From assembly GCA_003021725.1 (NCBI GenBank), contig PXRA01000076.1:52749-116748 (forward strand): DNA of 64,000 bases, given 5' to 3'. The notes beneath the pieces were generated by a model, which saw nothing but the letters and a program-made list of their open reading frames with translations, was not told where the DNA came from and searched no databases. A program made the translations under genes and the position numbers. Positions 50,816 through 61,941 of this stretch are shown here, piece by piece. Within the stretch, counting starts at the first letter, position 1, and every line of letters begins with the position of its first letter. This DNA is from Halobacteriales archaeon QH_8_64_26 (lineage in GTDB: Archaea > Halobacteriota > Halobacteria > Halobacteriales > Halococcaceae).

Positions 50816-51639
50816 ACTCGCGGGCTGATCGAGGCGACCGGGACGAACGAGGCGAAGACCCTACGTCGATCATCGAGGACATGAGAACGAACACCGAAAC
50901 ACCGACCGAGAGCGAAGCCGAGGCGGGAGCGAAAACCGAAGCGGGGAGCGACGGTGCCGCGGTCGTCGTCGAGCTCGCGATACCGAGCGCGGAGTTCGCC
51001 CTCGGGTGGACGATCGCCGCGCTCGGGGAGGTCACCTTCGAGGCCGAGCGCGTCGTCGCCCCCGAGGACGATCGGTTCGCGCCGCTGGTCTGGGCGAGCG
51101 GCGTCGAGCGCGAGGCGCTCGAAGACGCGCTACGCGGGGATCCGAGCGTCGCCGCGTTCGAGTACTTCGCCGCTATCGAGGAGGGAACCAGCAACAACTA
51201 CCTCTACCGGGTGGACTGGGCCGAGCGCGTCGGCGTGGTGGGCGGCCTGCTGGTCGATGAGGGCGGGACGATCCTCACGATGAGGACGGCGAACGAGCGC
51301 TGGCAGCTCCGCGTGCTCCTCCCCGATCGCGACGCGCTCACGCGGACGTACGAGATCTGTGAGGGGGCCGGAGCGACGATCGATCTCGAACGGATCTACG
51401 CCGTGGAGGACGGCCGGCAGGGTCGTTTCGGGCTCACCGACGAACAGAAGGAAGCTCTCGCACTCGCGTTCGAAGCGGACTACTACGGGGTCCCGCGCGG
51501 CGCAATGGCGAAGGAGCTGGCCGATGAACTCGGCATTAGCCACCAGGCTTTCTCCGAGCGGATCCGGCGCGGACACGGGAACCTCATCGAGAACGCGATC
51601 GCCATCGACAGGAGCGATAGGCCGGGGGGTAGTCGGTAA
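50812..51639 (+). CDS. HTH_10 (bat-type) transcriptional regulator overlapping TFB
   Basis: [58 protein letters not shown] 50812 overlaps the TFB stop (alternative ATG 50881). Confidence 0.83.
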   Translation: MNSRADRGDRDERGEDPTSIIEDMRTNTETPTESEAEAGAKTEAGSDGAAVVVELAIPSAEFALGWTIAALGEVTFEAERVVAPEDDRFAPLVWASGVEREALEDALRGDPSVAAFEYFAAIEEGTSNNYLYRVDWAERVGVVGGLLVDEGGTILTMRTANERWQLRVLLPDRDALTRTYEICEGAGATIDLERIYAVEDGRQGRFGLTDEQKEALALAFEADYYGVPRGAMAKELADELGISHQAFSERIRRGHGNLIENAIAIDRSDRPGGSR

Positions 51640-51777
51640 CCGGTATCCGGTAGCCGATCAGCGACCGTCGATCGTCGGTCTACTCCGAGCGGGACGGGAC
51701 TGCTATACCTACCTTCGCTCCGGCCCGGACATCGCGCGCGTCATACGGGAAACGAACACACGGCGAGGTCATCCAGC

Positions 51778-51788
51778 AACTTTTAAGC
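51778..51788 (+). promoter_or_regulatory. TATA-like element upstream of dnaK
   Basis: aacttttaagc about 30 nt upstream of ATG 51815. Confidence 0.4.
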
Positions 51789-51814
51789 GCCACAATCCGG
51801 TAGGATCGGGCAAG

Positions 51815-53719
51815 ATGGCGAGTAACAAGATTCTCGGAATCGACCTCGGCACGACGAACAGCGCGTTTGCGGTGATGGAAGGGGGCGACCCCGAGATCAT
51901 CGCTAATGGCGAGGGCGATCGAACCACGCCGTCGGTCGTGGCCTTCACCGACGACGAGCGCCTCGTCGGCAAGCCCGCGAAGAATCAGGCGATCCAGAAC
52001 CCCGATCGCACGATCACCTCGATCAAACGCCACATGGGCGATGCCGACTACGACGTCGAGATCGACGGGGAGGAGTACACCCCCGAGGAGATCTCCGCGA
52101 TGGTCTTGGGCAAGATCAAACGCGACGCCGAGGAGTACCTCGGTGACGAGGTCGAACGCGCCGTCATCACCGTGCCGGCCTATTTCTCCGATCGCCAGCG
52201 CCAGGCGACCAAGGACGCCGGGGAGATCGCCGGCTTCGAGGTCGAGCGCATCATCAACGAGCCCACGGCGGCGTCGATGGCCTACGGACTCGACGACGAC
52301 TCCGATCAGACGGTGATGGTCTTCGATCTCGGCGGGGGGACCTTCGACGTCTCAGTGCTCGACCTGGGCGGCGGCGTGTACGAAGTCGTCGCCACCAATG
52401 GCGACAACGATCTCGGGGGCGACGACTGGGACCAGGCGATCATCGACTGGCTCGCCGAGGAGTTCGAATCGGACCACGGCTTCGACCTGCGAGAGGACCG
52501 CCAGGCCCTCCAGCGACTCAAAGAGGCCGCCGAGGAAGCCAAGGTCGAACTCTCCAGTCGCAAGGAGACGACGATCAACCTTCCGTTCATCACCGCGACC
52601 GATTCCGGTCCTGTGCACCTAGAGGAGAAGCTCTCCCGGGCGAAGTTCGAGTCACTTACCGAGGACCTCACCGAGCGCACCGTCGGCCCTACGAAGCAGG
52701 CAATGGAGGACGCCGGCTACTCGGGGGATGACATCGACGAGGTCATCCTCGTTGGCGGATCGACCCGAATGCCCCAGATCCAAGAACAGGTCGAGGAACT
52801 GGTCGGCAAGGAGCCCAAGAAAAACGTCAACCCCGACGAGGCCGTCGCGCTGGGTGCAGCGATCCAGGGCGGCGTGCTCTCGGGCGACGTCGACGACATC
52901 GTTCTGCTCGACGTGACGCCGCTGTCGATGGGGATCGAGGTCAAAGGCGGCCTGTTCGAGCGTCTCATCGAGAAGAACACTACCATTCCGACCGAGGAGT
53001 CGAAGATCTTCACGACCGCCGCGGCGAACCAGACCTCGGTACAAGTGCGAGTCTTCCAAGGTGAACGGGAGATGGCCGAGGAGAACGAACTGCTGGGCGA
53101 GTTCCAGCTCTCGGGCATCCCACCCGCGCCCGCGGGCACGCCCCAGATCGAGGTGACCTTCGAGATCGACGAGAACGGCATCGTCAACGTCGCCGCCGAG
53201 GACCAGGGCTCGGGCAACAAGGAGGACATCACCATCGAGGGCGGCACCGGCCTCTCCGACGACGAGATCGACCGGATGCAGGAAGAAGCCGAAGAGCACG
53301 CCGAGGAAGACGAGCAGCGCCGCCGCCGGATCGAAGCGCGCAACGACGCCGAGAGCGCGGTTCGTCGGGCCGAGACCCTCTTAGAGGAGAACGAGGAAAG
53401 CGTCGACGACGATCTGGAAGAGGACATCCGCGAAGCGATGGACGACGTCGAGGAAGTCCTAGAGGACGAGGACGCCGACGCCGAGACGATCGAGGAGAGT
53501 ACGGAGAACCTCTCGACGGAACTACAGGAGATCGGCAAGCAGATGTACGACCAGCAGGCCCAACAGCAAGCCGCCGCGGGCGGTGCCGGCGGCATGGGGG
53601 ATATGGGCGATGCCGGACCCGGCGGCGCTGCTGGCGGCCCGGACGGTGCCGGCGATGGCGACGACGAGTACGTCGATGCCGACTTCGAAGACGTAGAGGA
53701 CGACGAAGAGAACTCGTAG
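51815..53719 (+). CDS. dnaK: Hsp70 chaperone DnaK
   Basis: [46 protein letters not shown]. Confidence 0.97.
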   Translation: MASNKILGIDLGTTNSAFAVMEGGDPEIIANGEGDRTTPSVVAFTDDERLVGKPAKNQAIQNPDRTITSIKRHMGDADYDVEIDGEEYTPEEISAMVLGKIKRDAEEYLGDEVERAVITVPAYFSDRQRQATKDAGEIAGFEVERIINEPTAASMAYGLDDDSDQTVMVFDLGGGTFDVSVLDLGGGVYEVVATNGDNDLGGDDWDQAIIDWLAEEFESDHGFDLREDRQALQRLKEAAEEAKVELSSRKETTINLPFITATDSGPVHLEEKLSRAKFESLTEDLTERTVGPTKQAMEDAGYSGDDIDEVILVGGSTRMPQIQEQVEELVGKEPKKNVNPDEAVALGAAIQGGVLSGDVDDIVLLDVTPLSMGIEVKGGLFERLIEKNTTIPTEESKIFTTAAANQTSVQVRVFQGEREMAEENELLGEFQLSGIPPAPAGTPQIEVTFEIDENGIVNVAAEDQGSGNKEDITIEGGTGLSDDEIDRMQEEAEEHAEEDEQRRRRIEARNDAESAVRRAETLLEENEESVDDDLEEDIREAMDDVEEVLEDEDADAETIEESTENLSTELQEIGKQMYDQQAQQQAAAGGAGGMGDMGDAGPGGAAGGPDGAGDGDDEYVDADFEDVEDDEENS

Positions 53720-53817
53720 AGTCTACAGGGACGAAAAGCGCGATCCCTCGTCGTCCAGCCGAATTCGCCGTTTTCCTCGCTCGGCGTTCAGCGCAGGGGT
53801 GCAGCAACGCCCGCGTT

Positions 53818-54273
53818 TCACTTTCGCTCACGCTGGTAGCGCATCCATCGAAGCGGTTCCGGCGCACCGTCGGGATGTGTGACGGTTTCGTCGCCGATCT
53901 CGAACCCGCAGGACTCGTAGAACGGCACCAACCCTTCTCGACACAGAAGCGAAAGACCCCGCGTTTCGGTTAGATCGGGGTGGTCGACGACCGCCTCGAT
54001 CAGCCGGCGGCCGAGTCCCTCGCCGCGATGCCGCTCTCCCACTACGACGTCGTAGACCATCGCGTAGTAGACGTAATCGATAAGCACTCGCGCGGCAGCG
54101 ATGATCACTCCGGCATCGGGCTCGCACAGCGCGACTAGCTCGTCGGTGTGGCGGAGTGCCTGCCGAAGGTCTTCCTCAGTTCGATCGGCCCACCAGTCGT
54201 ACGTGCGGTACAGCGCCAGTAAGTCCTCCACCCGACGTTCCGGATCGAGGTCGTATTCGACGTCGACGGTCAC
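53818..54273 (-). CDS. GNAT family N-acetyltransferase
   Basis: VVVGERHRGEGLGRRLIEAVVDH (RxxGxG/A). Confidence 0.88.
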   Translation of the reverse strand: MTVDVEYDLDPERRVEDLLALYRTYDWWADRTEEDLRQALRHTDELVALCEPDAGVIIAAARVLIDYVYYAMVYDVVVGERHRGEGLGRRLIEAVVDHPDLTETRGLSLLCREGLVPFYESCGFEIGDETVTHPDGAPEPLRWMRYQRERK

Positions 54274-54319
54274 GGTAGTCGCTTCCGATCCCCCGATCGA
54301 AAAACTTCCTTTCGCCCCG

Positions 54320-55123
54320 TCAGCGGCCGAGGAACTCGGGCTCCTCGTCCTCGGAGAAGAAAGCGTCGTGGCCGCGCTCGTAGTCCTCGGTGTGGGTCAT
54401 ACCAGCGATCGCCTCGGTTTCGCTTGCCATCTGACCGGCGAGCCCGCGATCGAAGCTCTCGATCATGAGGCGTCTGGTCGCGCCGAAAGCTTTCGTCGGC
54501 CCCGAGGCGAGGCGATCGGCCATCTCGCTCACTCGCGCGTCGAACTCCTCGCCGGGGACGCTCTCGGTCACGAGGCCCAGTCCCACCGCGTAATCGGGGT
54601 CGATCGGTTCGTCGAGCAGCGCGATCTCCCGGGCACGGCGCAGGCCGACCATCCGGGGCAACCAGAAGGTCGAGCCGCCGTCGCCGGTGAGCCCCACGCG
54701 GCCGTAGGCGTACTCCAGGCGGGCGTCCTCGTGCATGAGCGCGGCGTCCCCACAGAGCGCGAGCGAGAAGCCCGCCCCGGCCGCAACGCCATTTATTCCG
54801 ACGACGACCGGGAGTTCGGCCTGGTGGAGGGCGAGTATCGCGTCATGCAGCGAGGTGGCGAGCCGGCGCAGCCGGGGGGCGTCGCTCGAATCGCCCTCGA
54901 ACCCCCCGAGGTCCGCGCCGGCACAGAACACCCCTTCCGTGCCGGTCAAGACGAGACAGCGCGCGTCGTCGTCCTCCGCGAAATCGGTCATCACCCGGAC
55001 CAACTCGTCCGCCATGGCGGGATTGAGCGAATTGAAATCACTCGTACTGTCCAGAACGATCCGCACGACTCCATCCCGTCGTTCGACTCGAAGGTTCGCG
55101 AAGTCGGCATCGGTAGCGTCCAT
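54320..55123 (-). CDS. Enoyl-CoA hydratase/isomerase
   Basis: CLVLTGTEGVFCAGADLGGF, VVVGINGVAAGAGFSLALCGD. Confidence 0.9.
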   Translation of the reverse strand: MDATDADFANLRVERRDGVVRIVLDSTSDFNSLNPAMADELVRVMTDFAEDDDARCLVLTGTEGVFCAGADLGGFEGDSSDAPRLRRLATSLHDAILALHQAELPVVVGINGVAAGAGFSLALCGDAALMHEDARLEYAYGRVGLTGDGGSTFWLPRMVGLRRAREIALLDEPIDPDYAVGLGLVTESVPGEEFDARVSEMADRLASGPTKAFGATRRLMIESFDRGLAGQMASETEAIAGMTHTEDYERGHDAFFSEDEEPEFLGR

Positions 55124-55211
55124 GGCTCGTCTTCAACTCCGCTTGAAATAAAGCAACCGGAGCGGTCGAGGGTCGGACGTCGAAACGAAACAGCCAGTTC
55201 GCAAAGCGGTC

Positions 55212-57020
55212 TCACTCGACCTCGTGGAGGCGCTCGCCCCGTCCAAGCCGTGTCGCGATCGAGAACGTCTGCTCGGCCTCCCGGCGCGTCGGAAAGTGCG
55301 CGGCCATGTACCTGGCCGGAGCCATCAGCGCGAGGCGCTGCTCCCAGCCGTTCTCGACCGCCTCGAAGCGCCCGAAGCCGGCTTCGAGGTCCTGGAGCGT
55401 ATGGAAATCACAGTCCTCGCGCAGGAGGGCGCGCCCGAGCGTCCGCTTCAGGCCCTTCGGATCACCCCTGCTATCGAAGTGCTCGCTTACGAGAGCCGCC
55501 GCACGGTTCACCTGCCCCTGCTCGTCGAAGCTTTCGAGCAATTCTTGACGTACGGCCGCCGGGTCACGATCGGATTCGCCGGGATCGGGCAGGGGTGCGC
55601 GCGGGGCGTTGAGGAAGCGATCGAGGTAGACCGACATCGCGCCGTCGAAACAACCCCGGTAGAGCGCGGGCGTATCGGTTCTTCCGGTAACGCGATGGAG
55701 CGCGTTCGCGTAGGTGAAGGTGTGATGAACGGTATCCCAGTCGGCGAACTCGTTGTTCGTCGAGAAATAAGCCACTCGCCGGGTCGCCGCTCGCGCGACG
55801 GCATCCGCTAGTTCAGTAGTGCTCGCACCGGCCGCGATCGCGTCGGTCAGCGCCTCGATAATCGCCTCCGGGTCGTCCCCGAGCAGCGTTTCGAGGAAAT
55901 CGGGTGGCTCCTCCCACGCTTCGCCCTCGCCCGCGGCTACGAGATCGGGCAGGCGGTCGGCGGCGTCGGAACACAGTTCGGCGATGTCGGCCGGCTGGCG
56001 CCACGACGATAACTCCTCAGAGCGGGTCGCGCCGGTCAGTTGCTGTACCGTCGAAGCGAGTACGGCGTCGGCGTGTTCCGACCAGCCAACGTGGTCGAGG
56101 GTTTCGAACGCCGTATTGATGAAATCGAGCGTATGACCGGCGTTCATGTAGCGGTGGTCGGTCGCGGCGGTAAGGAGGAGTTCCGCGACTTCGGTCGGCG
56201 GGAGCGCAGCGATCGCCGTGAGCAGAACTCGCTCGGCCCCGTCGGCGTCGCGTACCTCGCAGTTGTTCCGAAACCACTCCTCGAAACGCTCCTTCGGAAT
56301 CTCACGGTTGTCGAAGGCGTACTGCTGGAAGCGTGGCGGCTCGCCCGCACACTCGCTGGCGACCTCCCGAACCCCTCTGTAGAGCGCCCGGCGCTCGTCG
56401 CGCTTGCCGACCTCGGGGTACAGGTTCGCCATGCAGCCAAGCGTCGTGAGCCCACGGCCCCATCCCGTGTCGCGATAGCGCGTCCCGAAGTTCACCGCGG
56501 TTTCGAGGGTCGTATGAAAGGCGTCCGCGCGCTCCGCTTCGGCTCCTCGGGTCCTCCTCGCCGGTATCGGCTCGTGGCTGTGAAGGCCCAGCACGCTCTT
56601 TGCGAGCACCAGGTCGAGGTTTTCCTGCAACCCGTCGGCCAGTCGATTCCGCCAGTGGACATCGGGCGGGACGTTCGGTTCGGGATCGGGATCGATACAT
56701 ACCGTCTCCTCGCGCACCTCGACCGGGAAGGTCTGAACGTCGTCGGCCCAGATGTCGAAGGTATCGCCTTCCTCCAACTCGAAACGGGCGTGGTGCCAGT
56801 GACAGGTGAGCACGCCCTCCTCGATCGTGCCCCGAGCGAGCGGGAAGCCCATGTGCGGACAGCGGTTGTCGACGGCGTGGACCTCGCCCGCGTGATAGAA
56901 GAGGGCGATCGCCTGTCCGTTCTCGCTCACGACCTGGCTTCCATCGGCTTCGAGGTCGGGAAGCGAGGCGACCGGGACGAACGTCGACTCGGGGTCGGTA
57001 TCGGCGTTCTCCGCCGCCAT
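55212..57020 (-). CDS. N-terminal Rieske [2Fe-2S] domain fused to a large helical domain (questin-oxidase-like?)
   Basis: CPHMGFPLARGTIEEGVLTCHWHHARFEL (CxH...CxxH), then about 470 aa helical region. Confidence 0.8.
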   Translation of the reverse strand: MAAENADTDPESTFVPVASLPDLEADGSQVVSENGQAIALFYHAGEVHAVDNRCPHMGFPLARGTIEEGVLTCHWHHARFELEEGDTFDIWADDVQTFPVEVREETVCIDPDPEPNVPPDVHWRNRLADGLQENLDLVLAKSVLGLHSHEPIPARRTRGAEAERADAFHTTLETAVNFGTRYRDTGWGRGLTTLGCMANLYPEVGKRDERRALYRGVREVASECAGEPPRFQQYAFDNREIPKERFEEWFRNNCEVRDADGAERVLLTAIAALPPTEVAELLLTAATDHRYMNAGHTLDFINTAFETLDHVGWSEHADAVLASTVQQLTGATRSEELSSWRQPADIAELCSDAADRLPDLVAAGEGEAWEEPPDFLETLLGDDPEAIIEALTDAIAAGASTTELADAVARAATRRVAYFSTNNEFADWDTVHHTFTYANALHRVTGRTDTPALYRGCFDGAMSVYLDRFLNAPRAPLPDPGESDRDPAAVRQELLESFDEQGQVNRAAALVSEHFDSRGDPKGLKRTLGRALLREDCDFHTLQDLEAGFGRFEAVENGWEQRLALMAPARYMAAHFPTRREAEQTFSIATRLGRGERLHEVE

Positions 57021-57245
57021 GTGTAATCGTGGGTATCGGACACACAAAACAGCTCGCTGAACTCGGTTTCAGTACGGGAGTCGAGAAATCCTCCGGTGAT
57101 CGACGTCATCGGCCGCTACAACCGTTCCTATCGCTGCCCCTCCCTGGAGCGTGGGGAGTCGAACCGACAGCTCCCTCGCGGAGGGATCGAGAGCGTTGCC
57201 GCAACGATTATTGCCATTATTGATGGCTGTCTGTCACTAATCGCT

Positions 57246-58311
57246 ATGCAGGCAGTCGTGCTAGGGGAGTTCGAGGAACCGCTGACCGTACAGGACGTCG
57301 ATCGACCCGAACCGGACCCCAACGGTGCCGTCGCCGAGGTCGTCGGCTGTGGTGTCTGCCGCTCGGACTGGCACTGCTGGCAGGGCGACTGGGATATTCA
57401 ACTTTCGGCCCGATCCCCCTCACGTCCTCGGATACGAACCGACCGGTCGGATCGTCTCCACCGGCGAGGACGTCGAGAGCGTCAGCGAGGGCGACTACGT
57501 CGCCATCCCGTTCAATTTCGCCTGTGGAACGTGTGATCGTTGTCGCAACGGCCGGGAGAACATCTGTGACAACCTAACTGGACTCGGATTCGTGAACGAG
57601 GCCCCCGGCGCGTTCGCCGAGGAGGTCCACATCCCCACCGCCGACATCAATGCCATCCCGCTACCCGACGGCATCGATGCCGAGACGGCGGCCGGCTGTG
57701 GCCGCCGGTTTATGACCTCCTTCCATGCGATGGCGCATCGCGTGCCTGTCGGTGCCGGTGACGACGTGGTCATTCACGGCTGTGGCGGCATCGGCCTCTC
57801 GGCAGTTCACATCGCGAACGCCCTCGGTGCCGACGTGATCGGCGTCGATCTGATGGACGAGAAATTGGATATGGCCGAGGAACTAGGTGCGGTCGCGACG
57901 GTCAACGCCAGCGAAGCCAACGATCCAGCTAAGGAAGTCGTCGATATCACCGACGGCGGCGCGGACGTCTCCGCGGACGCTCTTGGAATCCCTACGACCT
58001 GCCAGAACGCCGTAAACAGCCTGCGAAAGGGCGGTACGCACGTCCAGATCGGCCTGACGACCAGCGACGAAGCGGGGATGGTTCCGCTGCCGGTCGATGA
58101 TTTCGTCGCCAAGGAGGTCGACTTCAAGGGATCGCTGGGACTCCAGCCCTCCCGGTACTCCGAGATGCTCGATATGATCGAGTCGAGCAAGCTCGATCCG
58201 ACTGCGCTCGTGAGCGAGACCGTAGACATCCACGGGGTCCCGGACGAACTGGCCGCGATGACCGAGTACAACACGGTCGGTATCCCGGTCTGTAACGATT
58301 TCAGTAGCTGA
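57246..58311 (+). pseudogene. Zinc-dependent alcohol dehydrogenase, frameshifted near 57400
   Basis: MQAVVLGEFEEPLTVQDVDRPEPDPNGAVAEVVGCGVCRSDWHCWQGDW in one frame, NFRPDPPHVLGYEPTGRIVSTGEDVESVSEGDYV... in another. Confidence 0.8.
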
Positions 58312-58513
58312 ACCGCTCCGGTCAGCGATTCTTCCTTCTACAGTGCATCCGGAGCCGACGGCCTGCTGACTAGCGCCCTAATCCACTGTCCACAGCCGAG
58401 CGCCGGGCCACAGAACAGCACGGTCGACACCTGCCCGGAGCACGAACGGAACTCGATCGAGGAGCGTCGTTCTTTTGGGGGCGGCGATCCCAGTAAGGGT
58501 AAGTGATCACTCG

Positions 58514-59710
58514 ATGAGCGAGGACTTCTACTCCGCACTCGGCGTCTCGCAGGACGCGAGCACCGAGGAGATCAAACGAGCGTACCGCGAGCAAGCCGCG
58601 AAGTACCACCCCGACGTCTCCGACGAACCCGACGCCGAGGAGAAATTCAAGAAGGCAAAGCGCGCGAAGGAGGTCCTGACCGACGAGGAAGCCCGCCAGG
58701 CCTACGACCGGCTGGGCCACGAGAACTTCGAGGAGGCCCGGAAGCGCGGCGGCGCGGGTAGCGCCGGCGGTGGCGGTCGGGGCGGTGGCGACCCCTTCGG
58801 TGGCTTCGGCGGCGGTGGCGGCGATCCCTTCGGCGGCGGTGCCGGGGGCGGCGGTGGTCTGGGCGATATCTTCGAGCAGTTCTTCGGTGGCAATGGCGGG
58901 GGCTTTGGCTCCCGGGGCCGGGGCGGGCCCCAGCAGGGTTCTGACCTGCGCACCGAACTCCGGATCGATCTGGAGGACGCCTACGAGGGCACCGAGAGAC
59001 AGTTCACCGTCTCGCGCCCGGAACGCTGCCCGGACTGTGAGGGCGAGGGCCACCCGCCCGACGCCGACGCCCAAACCTGCCCCGAATGCAACGGCCAGGG
59101 TCAGGTCACCCAGGTCCGCCAGACCGCGATGGGTCGGGTCCAGCAGGTCCAGACCTGTCGGCACTGTGGGGGCGAGGGCACGCTTTACCAGGAGACCTGC
59201 TCGACGTGTGGCGGGGAGGGCCAGGTCCGCAACGAGGCGACGCTTACGGTCACGGTACCGGAAGGGATCCACGAGGGTCAGACCCTCCGCATGGAAGGGG
59301 AAGGCGCACCCGGCGATCGCGGAGCGCCCAACGGCGATTTGCTGATCGACATCAGAGTCGAAGACCACCCCGACTTCGAGCGCCAGGACGACGATCTGGT
59401 CTACGATCTAGCGATTTCGTTCCCGCAGGCGGTCTTCGGCGATTCGATCGAAGTGCCGACGATCGACGGCACCGTCGAGTTCGACCTCCCTGCGGGCACC
59501 CAGAGCGGCGAGACCTTCCGACTGGAGGGGAAGGGCATGCCCCGACTGCGCCGCCGCGGACGGGGCGACCTCCACGTGGTGAGCCAGGTCGTGACCCCCG
59601 AGGACCTCAACGACGACCAGCGCGAGGCCTTAGAGGCCTTCGCGGAGGCCGGCGGCGAGGAAGTAGAGGTCAGCCAAGGCTTTTTCAAGCGGCTTCGGAA
59701 CTCACTGTAG
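58514..59710 (+). CDS. dnaJ: Chaperone DnaJ
   Basis: DFYSALGVSQDASTEEIKRAYREQAAKYHPDVS; four CxxCxGxG-like repeats; Gly-rich linker. Confidence 0.97.
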   Translation: MSEDFYSALGVSQDASTEEIKRAYREQAAKYHPDVSDEPDAEEKFKKAKRAKEVLTDEEARQAYDRLGHENFEEARKRGGAGSAGGGGRGGGDPFGGFGGGGGDPFGGGAGGGGGLGDIFEQFFGGNGGGFGSRGRGGPQQGSDLRTELRIDLEDAYEGTERQFTVSRPERCPDCEGEGHPPDADAQTCPECNGQGQVTQVRQTAMGRVQQVQTCRHCGGEGTLYQETCSTCGGEGQVRNEATLTVTVPEGIHEGQTLRMEGEGAPGDRGAPNGDLLIDIRVEDHPDFERQDDDLVYDLAISFPQAVFGDSIEVPTIDGTVEFDLPAGTQSGETFRLEGKGMPRLRRRGRGDLHVVSQVVTPEDLNDDQREALEAFAEAGGEEVEVSQGFFKRLRNSL

Positions 59711-59774
59711 CGGGCGGTAGGGCGGTGGGAATCCTCTTGTTCGGTCTCGCCGGCGGATTCTTGTGATCCCGTTT

Positions 59775-61184
59775 TCAGGCCGTCGGTAGCGACGCTCGGA
59801 GATCGCTCGGCGTGATAATGTCGATGTCCGCGCGGTCGATATGGGCCATCACGCTTTCGAACTCCTGTTTGCCGATGCGGTCGTCGTCGGCACCGATCGT
59901 GTGGTACATGAGCACCGCGAGGTTGTTGTACTCGGCGGCGAGGTCGATCATCCGCTTCGAGCGTTCGATTTCGTCGCCGTGTACCCGTCCAACCGACAGC
60001 GAGCCGGTAACCTGCCGGCCGACCGGACAGCCGCCAAAGGCGAAGCCGAGGTGGTGATGCCGGCTCGCGATCTCTAAGCTCCCCGCGTCGTAGTCATTAT
60101 AAGGCCAGACGAGGTGCTGGGCACCGCGCTCGAAGCCGTTCTCGATCAGCCATCGCTTCGATTCGCGGATCGCTTCCCGCGCTCTTCGGGGGTGCATCTC
60201 GGGGATCGAGCGGTCGTATTGGGGATGGCTGACCATCTCCCAGCCGGCAGCCTGCATCTCCCGCATCGCTCCGAGGGAATTCTTCGAGGAGTTCCCGACG
60301 CTGTGGGGGATGACGCCGACGACGCCCGGAAACCCGAACGCCTCGGTGATCGGGAAGGCGGTCTCGTACTGGGTGTAGTGGTTGTCGTCGAAAGTCAACA
60401 TGACGGCCCCACGTTCGGCCCGCTCGGTCGTCCGCAGCGAGTCGACGGTCATCCGAAGCGGACCGCTCCCGGAGTACGTCCGGATCCGGAGTTCCCTGAC
60501 TTCTGAGAGGTCGGGCGAGCCCTGTACCGTACTCGCGCCGAGGTCGAGACGATACCAGCCGGCGGCCTTGAAGTCCCGCTCGCAGGTAATCGAGTTCTCG
60601 ACGTCGGGGGCGAACAGCCGCACTTCGAGCTGTTCGGCATCGGGCGTCTCCAATGCAACGGCCAGCGAGAGATCGCGATCGGACAGGTCGATCCCATCGG
60701 AAAAGCGCCGCCGAACGGAGAGATAGGGATCGCCGGTCGTCTTGAGCGCCACCGCCTGCGTGCCGGCGTAGCTCTCGGCGGTGGCCTCCATCGCACCGGA
60801 GATCGAAGCCCAAGGTGGGAGGTCCTCGAAGGAATCGAGCGGGCGGCCCGCACACTTGCGGAGTTCGCGGCTATTGCGGGCGACCAGCAGGGGACCCCGC
60901 TCGCGGATCCGCGGGTCCGCCGAACACAGGTCCGTCGATGGAGAAGGTTCCTCGTCGGTGGCTTCCTCGGTCGGCTCCGTTCCGGTCGGCTCTACAGTAC
61001 CCTCGGTTGTCGGTTCGGCGGTCGTTGCTGTCGGCGACGGTGAGCGGGTCGTCGTTCGCGTCGTTCGCGCGGTTCGGCGGTCGGCCTGCTCGTCGTCCTC
61101 ACCGGACATACAACCGGCTAATCCGACGAGACCGAGCCCGCCGACCCGAAGCAGGGCCCGCCGCGAGAGCGATTCCTTCGACAC
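59775..61184 (-). CDS. Polysaccharide deacetylase-like protein, Tat lipoprotein
   Basis: SRRALLRVGGLGLVGLAGCMSG; GAVMLTFDDNHYTQYETAFPI; ...MVSHPQYDRSI. Confidence 0.8.
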   Translation of the reverse strand: MSKESLSRRALLRVGGLGLVGLAGCMSGEDDEQADRRTARTTRTTTRSPSPTATTAEPTTEGTVEPTGTEPTEEATDEEPSPSTDLCSADPRIRERGPLLVARNSRELRKCAGRPLDSFEDLPPWASISGAMEATAESYAGTQAVALKTTGDPYLSVRRRFSDGIDLSDRDLSLAVALETPDAEQLEVRLFAPDVENSITCERDFKAAGWYRLDLGASTVQGSPDLSEVRELRIRTYSGSGPLRMTVDSLRTTERAERGAVMLTFDDNHYTQYETAFPITEAFGFPGVVGVIPHSVGNSSKNSLGAMREMQAAGWEMVSHPQYDRSIPEMHPRRAREAIRESKRWLIENGFERGAQHLVWPYNDYDAGSLEIASRHHHLGFAFGGCPVGRQVTGSLSVGRVHGDEIERSKRMIDLAAEYNNLAVLMYHTIGADDDRIGKQEFESVMAHIDRADIDIITPSDLRASLPTA

Positions 61185-61355
61185 GTATAATGGGTGATTA
61201 ACCGCTCCGTATAAGTCTTCATTAACACCGGCTCCAACGGCGGCCAAGGCCAACACGGCGAACGGAAGCGGTGAGCGGGCGAGAGCATCGCGGTCGGGTC
61301 GATCGTCGTAGCGAGGAGAAAGGGAAAGGAAACAGAGCGAAGCGGTCGAACGGAG

Positions 61356-61808
61356 CTATCGGTCGGCGTCGTCGCGCTCGCGGTGGACCGCCTTCAGTTC
61401 CCGATAGGACTCGTCGTTTGTGATGCGTTGCTGCCAGCGCTCGTAGACGAGCGCCGCCTCGCGTTTGTCCTCATCGGCCCAGAAGGTCGGATCACGCTCG
61501 GTGCCGTCCTGGTCGTACTTCCGGCCGCCGGGATAGCGTGCATACCGCATCGCGCGGGTATAGCCCATCTGCAGGTATTTGCGGGCCATGTCCATTCCGA
61601 CGAACTCCCCTCGATCGCGGTACTCGCAGTACTTGCGATAGATCGCCTCGCCGCCCTCGTCGGCACTCTCGCGGTCGGCGAACCCCCACAGTGGGAGGAG
61701 TTCGCCCTTGTAGGGTTGGATCTTGAAGACACCCTCCTCGCCGCGGCCGATCTCGTACTCCTCCGGGTGTTCCCGGAAGTCGATGTCGTACTCGGGATCG
61801 TCGCCCAT
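61356..61808 (-). CDS. DUF4385-like protein
   Basis: FKIQPYKGELLPLWGFADRESA...MARKYLQMGYTRAMRYARYPGGRKYD. Confidence 0.7.
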   Translation of the reverse strand: MGDDPEYDIDFREHPEEYEIGRGEEGVFKIQPYKGELLPLWGFADRESADEGGEAIYRKYCEYRDRGEFVGMDMARKYLQMGYTRAMRYARYPGGRKYDQDGTERDPTFWADEDKREAALVYERWQQRITNDESYRELKAVHRERDDADR

Positions 61809-61941
61809 CGCTCGCCATGCGTCGTCGGGACCAATAGCGGTGACGACCGCCTCTCGGGGGCTACCGACGATCGGACACCGCGGACCGACGGTCGAAAGGA
61901 AAGGACAGACTCAACGGTTGCGGTCGTGTCGGTCGGCACGG

